Notes: generated by a model not told the origin, from the sequence alone. DNA of 11,983 nt from Anaerolineae bacterium (GCA_020853075.1 JADYZS010000029.1:1-11983), one strand, 5' to 3'; positions 1 to 7,031 are shown, counted from the first letter of the stretch. Translations and numbers: made by a program.

Positions 1-114
1 GGCGTACACGGCAGCCGCCTGCAGGCACGCGGGGGTGAGGGGGGAGCATATTCTTACGCGTAACGCCACTTCTCAATCGCTGTCCACCCACCGCGCTGCA
101 CTCATCTGGCATCT
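1..114. other. Upstream intergenic region or tail of an unseen gene
   Basis: No gene can be assigned. Two forward frames stay open from the left edge, one to a TAA at 61-63 and one to a TGA at 114-116, so this could be the 3' end of a gene that begins outside the window. Neither short peptide is recognisable. There is no convincing Shine-Dalgarno sequence just before the ATG at 115, so the following gene may be leaderless or weakly initiated. Confidence 0.3.
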
Positions 115-2673
115 ATGACAAAGAAACGCGTTGCTCCGCTCTCTCTCGGTTATCTAGGACCGGCCATCACTCTTTTGCTGGTCGTTCTTGCCGTGGTTGT
201 GGTGTTCTGGGCCGCCACGCGCTCCCTCACCATCGGTGGGGTCGTGCGAGAGGAAGGGACCGCCCAGCCCGTGCCCGGCGTAACGGTGTACGTCGGCTCC
301 TACGTGGCCGAGACCGACACCGAAGGCCGCTGGCGGGCCGTTGTGCCGCGCCGCCCGCAGATTGTCTCTTACCAGGCCGCGGGCTTCCTGCCAGTGGAGG
401 CGCAGATAGTTCCCACCCTTTTCCCCCTGGTGATGACGGGCCTGGAGACGATGCTGGCTCCCGCTGGCATCTGGGGGTTGGTACAGAATGAGGCCACGGG
501 GGAGCCTGTGGCCGGCGCGCAGGTGTACTTCGGTGATTATCAGGCTCAGACCGATGAAAGCGGCCATTTCGCGCTCAGCCACCTCCCCGATGGTGAAGGA
601 ATGTTGACCGTCGTTGCGCCCGGCTACCGCTCCATCCAGACTCCCGTATCCAGCCCGCGCCCGCCGGGGTCTGAACCGATTGTCCTGACCCTGGCCCCGA
701 CGTCGGTGGTAGGAACCGTCAGCGACGCGCGCACGGGCGCGCCGCTGGCCGGTGCGCAGGTGCGGGTCGCGGATGCCGAGGCGATCGCCGGAGCCGATGG
801 ACGCTACCAACTCTTTTATTTGTCGGGCGATGCCGAGGTGCAGGTCTCCGCGTCCGGCTATGAACCGGCCGTTGCTTCGTTGCAGGCTGTCCGCCATCTG
901 GAGGCGGGCGAGGCATTGAACGTGGCCCTGGCCCCCACGGAACTGGCCGGGCGCATCACCGATGCGCGCAGCGGCGCGGCCATCGCCGCGCGTCTGACCG
1001 CGGGAGAGGTGACGGTGCAGGCCGACAAGGATGGCCGTTACACCTTCTACTCGCTACCGAAGGGCGTGATGCTGCGCATTGAGGCCGATGGTTACGATCC
1101 TGCCGAGCGGCGCTACGACGAGCAGGAAACCCTGGACGTGAAACTGACGCCGCGTTTCAGCGTCGTGCAGGTGACCGATGGCTTCCTGGGGAGCCCGTTA
1201 GCAGGTGTCGTCGTGAAAGGGCCAAAGGGAGAGGCGAAAACGGATGCTGAAGGGAAAGCCCTCCTCCCCCTCTTGAGCCCCGGCCAAGAAGTATCGGCGG
1301 CTCACGAGGGCTACGACTCTATCACCGTGCCGTATGAAGGGCAATCGGTCCTGGCGATTGCCTTGCAGTCCGCCCGCCAGACGGTCATCGTGCGCGACGA
1401 GAAGACGGGTAAGCCCGTCCCCGTCGCGACCATCTACGTCGGCGACAAGATCCTCTACGCGAAAGAGGACGGCACGGTGAGCATGGTCCTCTCCACCTCT
1501 GCGCCTATCACGGTCAAGGCGGCAGGGTATTACAAGGCGACGAATGGCCCTACGCTCACCCTCGCCAAGCCCCTCAAATGGCAGTCTGCCGAGTGCCCTG
1601 CCGAGGCTGCGCCACCCTGCGCCGAGGTCCTTCTCACCCCCTTCAAGGCGCGGGGCATCTACTTGGGCTTCGGCTTCCTCAGTTCAACCAAGAAGATGAC
1701 AGAATACCTGGACTTCGTGGCGCAATCGCCCGTGCTCAACTCCATCACGGTGGACGTGAAGAGTGACCGCGGGCGGTTGGGCTGGGATTCGCAGGTGGCG
1801 GTGGCGAAGCAGATCGGCGCGCCTCAGAAGATGGAGGTAAGCCTGCGAGACCTGACCAAATGGGCACACGAGAGAGAGATTTACGTGGTGGCGCGCATGG
1901 TCATCTTCAAGGACCATCCCCTGGCGAACAAAATTCCCGAATGGGGTGTGCACCGGGCCAACGGTACCATCTGGATAGACGGCGAGGAACTGGCCTGGGC
2001 CAACCCCTACCTCTCCGCCGTGTGGCAGTACAACATTGACCTGGCAAGGGAAGTGGCGGCGATGGGCTTTGACGAAATCCAGATGGACTACGTCCGCTTC
2101 CCTTCGGATGGCGACATCGGCGCCATCGTCTATCCGGGCATTGATAACAACGAGGAGAATCGCACCGCCTCTATCCGGGAGTTCACCCGCCGGTTCTATG
2201 CTGCCTTGCAGCCCTACCAGGTCTTCGTTTCCGCGGACGTTTTCGGCCTGACGGTGTGGGTCACGCCGGAGTCGGGCATGGGCATCGGCCAGCGGGTCAT
2301 AGACATCGCGCCCAACGTGGATTACCTGTGCCCGATGGTTTATCCCCAGACCTTTGGGCCGGGCAATGCCGGCTATCGCGACCCCTGGAACTACCCCTAC
2401 GAGATCGTCTATAACAGCACCATCCGGGCCCAAGACCGTATCCCGTCTCACACCCGGGTGCGTCCTTGGATTCAAGCCTACGGCTGCTGCGGGCGCGGCG
2501 GCCATTCCCTGGCGGAGAAGATGATCCAGCGGCTGGCCGCGGAGAACGCCGATTCCAGCGGCTGGACCTACTGGCACGCCGGAGGTGTGTACGACTCGGA
2601 GTTGTTCGGGCCCCTCCCTTCGCTAGAGGTATTGCAGGCGCAGGTGGACGCGGTGACCGGGCGCAAGCGGTAG
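115..2673 (+). CDS. Membrane-anchored putative glycoside hydrolase (DUF4015) with carboxypeptidase-regulatory-like repeats
   Basis: An 852-aa protein. Residues 15-34 form one strongly hydrophobic segment after a KKR start, consistent with an uncleaved signal anchor and an extracytoplasmic body. About six beta-sandwich repeats of the carboxypeptidase regulatory-like type follow, near 38-115, 118-195, 198-274, 276-346, 348-418 and 422-485. Each has the pattern G-x-V-x-D-x-x-T-G-x-P-(V/L)-x-G-A, then D-x-x-G-x-(Y/F), then A-x-G-Y. From about 510 to 845 the sequence matches the DUF4015 putative glycosyl hydrolase family: it opens with KARGIYLGFGFL and carries FDEIQMDYVRFPSDG around residues 652-666, where D658 and Y659 lie on a presumed TIM-barrel strand. 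The substrate is unknown; a cell-surface polysaccharide is plausible. The ATG at 115 has no clear ribosome binding site but gives a natural signal anchor. A long hairpin follows the stop codon. Confidence 0.85.
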   Translation: MTKKRVAPLSLGYLGPAITLLLVVLAVVVVFWAATRSLTIGGVVREEGTAQPVPGVTVYVGSYVAETDTEGRWRAVVPRRPQIVSYQAAGFLPVEAQIVPTLFPLVMTGLETMLAPAGIWGLVQNEATGEPVAGAQVYFGDYQAQTDESGHFALSHLPDGEGMLTVVAPGYRSIQTPVSSPRPPGSEPIVLTLAPTSVVGTVSDARTGAPLAGAQVRVADAEAIAGADGRYQLFYLSGDAEVQVSASGYEPAVASLQAVRHLEAGEALNVALAPTELAGRITDARSGAAIAARLTAGEVTVQADKDGRYTFYSLPKGVMLRIEADGYDPAERRYDEQETLDVKLTPRFSVVQVTDGFLGSPLAGVVVKGPKGEAKTDAEGKALLPLLSPGQEVSAAHEGYDSITVPYEGQSVLAIALQSARQTVIVRDEKTGKPVPVATIYVGDKILYAKEDGTVSMVLSTSAPITVKAAGYYKATNGPTLTLAKPLKWQSAECPAEAAPPCAEVLLTPFKARGIYLGFGFLSSTKKMTEYLDFVAQSPVLNSITVDVKSDRGRLGWDSQVAVAKQIGAPQKMEVSLRDLTKWAHEREIYVVARMVIFKDHPLANKIPEWGVHRANGTIWIDGEELAWANPYLSAVWQYNIDLAREVAAMGFDEIQMDYVRFPSDGDIGAIVYPGIDNNEENRTASIREFTRRFYAALQPYQVFVSADVFGLTVWVTPESGMGIGQRVIDIAPNVDYLCPMVYPQTFGPGNAGYRDPWNYPYEIVYNSTIRAQDRIPSHTRVRPWIQAYGCCGRGGHSLAEKMIQRLAAENADSSGWTYWHAGGVYDSELFGPLPSLEVLQAQVDAVTGRKR

Positions 2674-2711
2674 GTCCGGTCGCGAGGGCTGTCGGCCCGG
2701 CTCTCATTATC

Positions 2712-2758
2712 CTCGGCCCCTCTTCTCCCCTATTTCACTGGGGAGAAGGGGGGCCGAG
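2712..2758. terminator. Long GC-rich hairpin after the DUF4015 gene
   Basis: Arms at 2712-2730 and 2740-2758 pair over 19 bp with a single T-G wobble, around a 9-nt loop reading TATTTCACT. It lies 39 nt after the stop codon. Only a weak TGTTTG follows, so it is a poor classic terminator. It may instead be a member of a dispersed CCCC/GGGG hairpin family, since a related hairpin with the complementary loop motif lies at 5722-5760. Confidence 0.55.
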
Positions 2759-2849
2759 TGTTTGCCAGGTGAACCGGCCAACCGCGTACTTGTGGGGAGT
2801 CAGGGGAGCGCGAAAGGCATTGGTAACAACCTTAGATTTTCCGCATCTA

Positions 2850-2877
2850 TTGACAAGGGGTGTATTTGTGATATAAT
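2850..2877 (+). promoter_or_regulatory. Near-consensus sigma70 promoter with extended -10
   Basis: A perfect TTGACA lies at 2850-2855 and a perfect TATAAT at 2872-2877, separated by 16 nt. A TG at 2869-2870 makes an extended -10. Transcription would start near 2884, leaving a leader of about 90 nt before the ATG at 2976. It stands directly before the low-GC gene pair. Confidence 0.8.
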
Positions 2878-2975
2878 ATACTTATAAGCACATGTCGTTT
2901 CTCTCCGTGGTAAGTGGCAATAGCCGATCTCCACAACTCGCCGAGAGAAGATCATCTGTGCAGAGGAGGAAGAAC

Positions 2976-3722
2976 ATGAACGGCAATCGTACTACGGCAT
3001 TGGTTGATCGGCGTCTATGGCGTTCTGTTTTCAAGCTGACCAGTGTTCTGGTTTGCGTTAGTTTATTATGCTTCTTCATCATACCCATTCTCCTCCGGCC
3101 AATCCCATCAGTGACGGCTCAAGGCACTCCGGGACTCTATAGGGTTCAAGCTGGACCCTACCCTGCTAGCCAAACTACCTATGGTACACGTGGCTATGCT
3201 AAACCTAGGCACACTTATGTAGATGAGGGTAGTTTCAAGGTGGAGTCTGTTTGGGTTGACGGGCCAGGTTTTGGAACTGCCGTTGAAGTAGGGTGGAATC
3301 TGTTTTATGGAGGTGAACCTGAGTTCTTCGCGCAATACTTGCTTGGCGGTGTCCCTTATGAATGTGACCATAATGAACGTCCCACTGAAAATGTATTTCA
3401 TCACTTTCAGGTAGTTGGTGTCGCAGGTCAGACAACATGGGCATATTATCTTGATGGGGGGCAGCCTATTTGTACATCACCATCAGTTGGCTTCTATTAT
3501 GGCGTGTCCGGTGGACAGGGAGAGAAACATAACACGGGTGATAGTTGCTTCACGCGCTGGTATGGTCTACAGTTGCAGACCTTTGTGCCGCCTAGTTATT
3601 ATGAATGGAGAAACTGGCCGGGTCCGATGCAGGAACTACTTGATGAGGATAATAGCTGCTTTCTTTGTAAAGTCTCAAACACCGAATTCATTGTGAAATT
3701 CAACGGTGCGGCTTGTCCGTGA
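2976..3722 (+). CDS. Secreted or membrane-anchored protein of unknown function, faint neprosin-like motif
   Basis: A 248-aa protein from the ATG at 2976, chosen because GGAGG at 2965-2969 sits at good spacing. A reading frame opening at 2892 would put 28 unlikely residues ahead of it and begin too close to the promoter. Residues 19-40 are hydrophobic and VTAQG at 46-50 resembles a signal-peptidase site, so it is probably exported. The exported part has six cysteines (130, 166, 191, 228, 231, 247), possibly forming disulfides, and many Tyr, Trp and Gly. Residues 87-128 contain VWV, then TAVEVGW, then a FFAQYLL strand. This resembles the strand of neprosin-type (DUF239) proteins that carries the first catalytic glutamate (here E104). 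No second-glutamate motif could be placed with confidence, so function stays unassigned. GC is about 47-48% in spot counts, well below the neighbours. It is followed after 24 nt by a co-directional gene. Confidence 0.75.
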   Translation: MNGNRTTALVDRRLWRSVFKLTSVLVCVSLLCFFIIPILLRPIPSVTAQGTPGLYRVQAGPYPASQTTYGTRGYAKPRHTYVDEGSFKVESVWVDGPGFGTAVEVGWNLFYGGEPEFFAQYLLGGVPYECDHNERPTENVFHHFQVVGVAGQTTWAYYLDGGQPICTSPSVGFYYGVSGGQGEKHNTGDSCFTRWYGLQLQTFVPPSYYEWRNWPGPMQELLDEDNSCFLCKVSNTEFIVKFNGAACP

Positions 3723-3731
3723 GTACGCCTT

Positions 3732-3739
3732 AAGGAGGG
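3732..3739 (+). promoter_or_regulatory. Strong ribosome binding site
   Basis: AAGGAGGG lies 7 nt before the ATG at 3747. It is the best Shine-Dalgarno match in this block and fixes the start of the DUF4367-like gene. Confidence 0.8.
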
Positions 3740-3746
3740 ATGATCC

Positions 3747-4415
3747 ATGTTTACGTCAGAACTGCTTAAAGTCCGCAGCAGGCGACTAGTCTTGACAGTT
3801 GTGGCACTTCTCATATTAGGGCTATTCGCCGCTGCGGCTGTGGACTTCAAGCAACCTCTCAGTGGCCTATCAACTCAGAGAGAACAAGGAATAGCAGGTG
3901 CGCTCGCGTCGCAGACTCAGGCACCTACTTCATCTGAGTCTATTCTCTCAAAGACAGTTGAGCATGAACCGCTCTTCTGGGGAGAACCAGTTGCTTCGTT
4001 GCAAGAAGCACGCGCTCTGGTTCCCTTTGCTGTACTAGTGCCACAATCCTTACCAGAGGGATTCAGTCTTGTGTGGATTGGCGCCCAGCGCTATTCCCTC
4101 CCCTCCGGACAAGCTACGAATCTGAATCTTGGGTACTCGGTTGGGGAGCATAAGTTCATCGTTGAACAACGCCAGGACGGCAGTATAATGCCGCCTGTGA
4201 CAGACAATCTATTGGCCCAATTGAACCGTCACCAAAAGGCAACCATCAAGGGGTGTTTAGGCATCGGGCACGAACGAGAGACCGTTACTGTGCGAGGACA
4301 GGGCCAGCAAACACCTACTTCGGTGATGTGGTGGTGCGACGGTGTGATACGCACCGTCTTATCCTATGACTTGTCTCTTGCCGAAGTGCAGGCCATAGCG
4401 GAGTCAATGCAGTAG
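3747..4415 (+). CDS. Membrane-anchored DUF4367-like protein
   Basis: A 222-aa protein starting at an ATG with a very good Shine-Dalgarno. Residues 14-32 form one transmembrane or signal-anchor helix after a basic N-terminus (KVRSRR), followed by a Ser/Thr/Gln-rich linker to about residue 75. Residues 80-222 resemble the DUF4367 fold: a SLQEARALVPFAVLVPQSLPEGFSL opening, alternating beta strands, an MWWCDG strand near 194-199, and the characteristic end LSLAEVQAIAESM. DUF4367 domains are common in exported parts of anti-sigma-like and lipoprotein-like proteins; their biochemical role is unclear. Two cysteines (170 and 197) could pair outside the membrane. It is the second gene of a two-gene unit with the secreted protein upstream, and a rho-independent terminator follows. 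No anti-sigma zinc-finger domain and no partner sigma factor are visible here. Confidence 0.75.
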   Translation: MFTSELLKVRSRRLVLTVVALLILGLFAAAAVDFKQPLSGLSTQREQGIAGALASQTQAPTSSESILSKTVEHEPLFWGEPVASLQEARALVPFAVLVPQSLPEGFSLVWIGAQRYSLPSGQATNLNLGYSVGEHKFIVEQRQDGSIMPPVTDNLLAQLNRHQKATIKGCLGIGHERETVTVRGQGQQTPTSVMWWCDGVIRTVLSYDLSLAEVQAIAESMQ

Positions 4416-4447
4416 CCCATCTTCGTTCTCGCTTCTTCATCCAGACT

Positions 4448-4483
4448 GGCCGCACCCCACCAGGGGCGCGGCCAATTCTTTTT
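4448..4483 (+). terminator. Rho-independent terminator
   Basis: GGCCGC at 4448-4453 pairs with GCGGCC at 4468-4473, extended inward by CCCC/GGGG across one mismatch, with a 4-nt ACCA loop. AATTCTTTTT follows immediately. It lies 33 nt after the stop at 4415 and closes the low-GC transcription unit. Confidence 0.85.
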
Positions 4484-4494
4484 GGATGGTTGCC

Positions 4495-4523
4495 TTGACA
4501 ACAAACCGGCACGATGCTACACT
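4495..4523 (+). promoter_or_regulatory. Sigma70-type promoter for the AAC(3) gene
   Basis: TTGACA at 4495-4500, a 17-nt spacer, and TACACT at 4518-4523 preceded by TGC (extended -10 TG at 4515-4516). It directly follows the terminator and would start transcription about 20 nt before the GTG start. Confidence 0.7.
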
Positions 4524-4552
4524 GCGACTTGTTCCGGAGGCCATAAAAAGGC

Positions 4553-5440
4553 GTGCACCGCAGCATTGACATTGACGAACAGGTTCCCATAGAGCCGGTC
4601 ACCCGCGACGACCTGATCGCCGGGCTGCAAGAGTCGGGGCTGCGCACCAGCGACAAGGTCCTCGCTCACACCTCGCTCTCCAGCCTCGGAATCGTAGAAG
4701 GGGGCGCGCACACGATTATTGAGGCCCTCCTGGACGTCATTGGCCCGCAGGGGACGTTGATGCTGGCCTACTTCTATCCCCTTTACGACGGCGTTTTTGA
4801 TTACAACAACCCGCCGCGGCCTTACACGGGGGCGGTGCCGCGGCTATTGCGCACCTGGCCCGGCACGATCCTGAGCACGCACCCGTCCCATCCCGTCGTC
4901 GCCTTCGGCCCCGATGCCCGCTGGTTGACCGAGGGCCACCATCGCGTGTCGGCCGTCGGCAAGGATAGCCCTGTGGACCGTATTGCCCAGGCAGGAGGCA
5001 AGGTGCTCCTTCTGGGGGTCAAGCAGTGGGCAAATACCACGATCCATACCGGCGAAGCCTACGCGTCCCCACCTTATTGGGGCCGGCCGCGCGCCGACCG
5101 ACCCGCCGGTCGTTGGGCCATCCTGCCGGATACACCCCCCGGCCAGAGGGTTTGGGTGCCGCTGCCGGAAACCCCCGGTGACAGCGCCGGCTTCCACAAG
5201 ATTGAGCCCTTGTTGGTAGAGCGTGGCCTGATCACCTTCGCCCGCATTGGCCGGGCCCGCTGCCGCCTGATGCCGGGCCGGGGCCTGGTGGATGCCGTGG
5301 TGGAGTTTCTGCACAGAGATCCCGCCGGGCTCCTTTGCGACCTGCCGGACTGTACCTTCTGTCCCTGGGCGCGACAAGTTCTCGTGACCGATTCTGATGC
5401 AAGAGAGGCTTCTACTCCCGATATCTCCTTACAAGGGTAG
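4553..5440 (+). CDS. AAC(3)-family N-acetyltransferase
   Basis: A 295-aa protein, close to the usual family length. It matches the aminoglycoside 3-N-acetyltransferase (Antibiotic_NAT) fold: VLAHTSLSSLGIVEGGAHTIIEAL at about 36-59, GTLMLAYF at 67-74, a THPSHPVVAFGPDA block at 109-122, DSPVDRI at 138-144, LLLGV at 152-156, and the NTTIHTGE motif at 161-168 containing the conserved H165 and E168. Family enzymes move an acetyl group from acetyl-CoA to an amine, but many environmental members, such as YokD-like and FrbF-like proteins, do not act on aminoglycosides. Drug resistance should not be assumed. The C-terminus has a CDLPDCTFC cluster. The start is GTG, with GGAGG at 4536-4540 spaced 12 nt away. 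The last codons and the TAG stop overlap the left terminal repeat of a MITE-like element, so the original C-terminus may have been different. Confidence 0.85.
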   Translation: MHRSIDIDEQVPIEPVTRDDLIAGLQESGLRTSDKVLAHTSLSSLGIVEGGAHTIIEALLDVIGPQGTLMLAYFYPLYDGVFDYNNPPRPYTGAVPRLLRTWPGTILSTHPSHPVVAFGPDARWLTEGHHRVSAVGKDSPVDRIAQAGGKVLLLGVKQWANTTIHTGEAYASPPYWGRPRADRPAGRWAILPDTPPGQRVWVPLPETPGDSAGFHKIEPLLVERGLITFARIGRARCRLMPGRGLVDAVVEFLHRDPAGLLCDLPDCTFCPWARQVLVTDSDAREASTPDISLQG

Positions 5441-5713
5441 GTATTACCAGCAGGAAGTGACCGCGAGAGTACCTTTACCCCCTCACCCTCGTCCCATACG
5501 GCTAGTATCCCGCAAGGGGACGGTCGGCCGTTCGCCCTGGCCGTGACCAGCCGACCAGGGCACGGCACAGGGTACTCCACCCTGGGAGGGCGGAGCCCAA
5601 CACAGGGAGTACCTGCGCCCACGGGACTTGCCCCTCTCCCCGGAGGGGAGAGGGTAGGGTGAGGGGCGATCACACTCTCGCAGCAGGTCGCTCACAGAAA
5701 TACCTACCCTTGT
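5431..5713. mobile_element. MITE-like non-coding element with terminal inverted repeats
   Basis: ACAAGGGTAGGTATT at 5431-5445 is repeated as its exact reverse complement at 5699-5713. At the same distance from each end, GCGAGAGT (5463-5470) faces ACTCTCGC (5674-5681). Further in, CCCCTCACCCT (5479-5489) faces AGGGTGAGGGG (5656-5666), offset by 1 nt. The inverted repeat is therefore about 58 bp long and imperfect. The 283-bp element has no plausible gene. Its interior is rich in nested complementary arms: GGTCGGC/GCCGACC (5522-5528, 5550-5556), GTACTCC/GGAGTAC (5572-5578, 5606-5612), and a CCCTCTCCCC/GGGGAGAGGG hairpin (5632-5654). No target-site duplication is obvious at the flanks. It fills nearly all the space between the acetyltransferase and the ROK gene. 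Confidence 0.75.
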
Positions 5714-5721
5714 CAGACCCC

Positions 5722-5760
5722 TGCCCCTCCCCTGTGAAACGGGAGCGGGTTGGGAGAGGG
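5722..5760. repeat. Imperfect hairpin repeat before the ROK gene
   Basis: A C-rich arm (5724-5732) and a G-rich arm (5741-5760) flank CTGTGAAAC. The reverse complement of that loop contains TTTCAC, the loop motif of the hairpin at 2712-2758. The two appear to be diverged copies of one GC-rich hairpin family in opposite orientations. This copy ends 13 nt before the ROK start codon and could affect its leader. Confidence 0.5.
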
Positions 5761-5773
5761 CAAGGCTAGGTAT

Positions 5774-7018
5774 ATGAACATGGTAGAACAAGAACTGGTC
5801 ACAGGCGACGTGCAACTGGTCAGGCGGCTCAACCGGGATGCCATTCTGGGCCTGATCCGCCAGCGGGAGCCGATCTCTCGCACCGCCCTGGCGCGTCTCG
5901 CCCATTTAACCCCGGCTACCGTTTTCTCCATCGTGGACGAACTGAAAAGGGAGGGTCTCGTCAAGGAGCAGGGGATCGGGCCATCGCAGGGGGGCCGCCG
6001 CCCCATGCTCTTTGAGTTCAATCCCCGCTCTCACGCGGTCATTGGCATTGACATCCGCAGCGCGCAGGTGGTTGGAGTCTTGACCTATCTGGATGCGACG
6101 CCGCTGTTGACCATTGCCCGCGACTACGATTTGGCATCCGGGGCCGATGTGGTGCAACTGGTCGCCGACGTCATTCGGGAACTCGTTGCCGCTTCGCCCG
6201 TACCGGCCGGTAATTTGATCGGGGTTGGCGTGGCCGCGCCCGGCATTGTAGATGTCAATCGCGGCGTGGTGGTCAAATCGGTCAATTGGGGTTGGAACGA
6301 TCTCCCCCTGCGGGATATCCTGGCGCAACAGTTTGACCTGCCGATTTACGTAGATGAAGATGACAACACCCTGGCGTTAGGGGAAGCCTCTTTCGGGGCC
6401 GGACGAGGCGTACCCAACGTGATCTGCGTGAAGATCGGGCGGGGGATCGGCGCGGGCATCATCATCAATGGGACGTTGTTTCGTGGGCCCGACAATGCCG
6501 CCGGTGAGATCGGGCATATCCTGGTGGACCCCGATGGGCCCCAGTGCTATTGCGGCAACTATGGCTGCCTGGATCGGATGGTCGCGGCCCCCTATATCGC
6601 CGAGCGGGCGATCAAAGGGCTCAAGAAAGGGGCCACCTCGTCCCTACGAGAGCGCGTCCACGGTGACCTGGATCGGATCACGGTTGCCATGATTGCCGAG
6701 GCCGCCAACGCGGGGGACTCCTTCGCCTGCCAGGTTATGGAAGAGACAGGGCGCTACCTGGGGGTCGCCATCGCCATGCTGGTCAATACCCTGAACCCCG
6801 ACCTGGTCATCATCGGTGGAGGGGTGATCCTGACCGGCGCGCCCCTATTGGAGACGACCCGCCAGGTGGTACGCCTGCGCACCTTCCCCGCGCCCGGCCA
6901 ACGGGCGCGCATCGTGCCGCCGCTGTTAGGCGTTGAGGCTCCGGCCATCGGCGCGGCAACCCTGGTGATGACCAAAGAAGGGCTTCTGCCCACCGTTCTT
7001 TCCGAACGGGCAGGATGA
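5774..7018 (+). CDS. ROK-family transcriptional regulator (XylR/NagC-like)
   Basis: A 414-aa protein from the ATG at 5774. A second ATG at 5780 is equally possible, while an upstream TTG at 5750 lies inside a hairpin repeat and is unlikely. Residues 33-65 form a winged helix-turn-helix (ISRTALARLAHLTPATVFSIVDELKREGLV), giving DNA binding. The remainder is a ROK sugar-kinase-like domain: GVGVAAPGIVD at 150-160, the EDDNTLALGE region with D196 at the usual catalytic aspartate position, and GRGIGAGIIINGTLF at 222-236. The ROK zinc site GEIGH...CYCGNYGC is intact (H248, C258, C260, C265), followed by D267 where glutamate is common. The first phosphate-binding motif, usually D-x-G-x-T, reads DIRSAQ, which argues for a ligand sensor rather than an active kinase. 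Such proteins repress sugar genes until a sugar binds. The peptidase gene starts 13 nt downstream, so co-transcription is likely. Confidence 0.88.
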   Translation: MNMVEQELVTGDVQLVRRLNRDAILGLIRQREPISRTALARLAHLTPATVFSIVDELKREGLVKEQGIGPSQGGRRPMLFEFNPRSHAVIGIDIRSAQVVGVLTYLDATPLLTIARDYDLASGADVVQLVADVIRELVAASPVPAGNLIGVGVAAPGIVDVNRGVVVKSVNWGWNDLPLRDILAQQFDLPIYVDEDDNTLALGEASFGAGRGVPNVICVKIGRGIGAGIIINGTLFRGPDNAAGEIGHILVDPDGPQCYCGNYGCLDRMVAAPYIAERAIKGLKKGATSSLRERVHGDLDRITVAMIAEAANAGDSFACQVMEETGRYLGVAIAMLVNTLNPDLVIIGGGVILTGAPLLETTRQVVRLRTFPAPGQRARIVPPLLGVEAPAIGAATLVMTKEGLLPTVLSERAG

Positions 7019-7031
7019 TTGCTGAAGGCCC

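Noticed and set aside
1684..2577. A 297-codon reverse-strand open frame opposite the DUF4015 domain
   Set aside because: It is the antisense shadow of a conserved domain in GC-rich DNA and has no recognisable motif.
2466..2876. A 136-codon open frame overlapping the 3' end of the DUF4015 gene
   Set aside because: It is in an alternative frame of a clearly recognised domain, has low-complexity Arg/Gly/Ala composition and covers a hairpin and the next promoter.
2892..2975. An upstream start for the secreted protein
   Set aside because: The extra 28 residues precede a normal signal sequence, and the ATG at 2976 has a far better ribosome binding site.
5425..5720. TA or longer target-site duplication flanking the MITE-like element
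   Set aside because: The bases outside the two terminal repeats (CTCCTT and CAGACC) do not match, and shifting the ends by one base does not give a TA pair.
5074..5905. Reverse-strand open frames across the MITE-like element
   Set aside because: They run through the inverted repeats and hairpins, show Pro/Arg/Gly-rich low complexity, and overlap the acetyltransferase or ROK genes.
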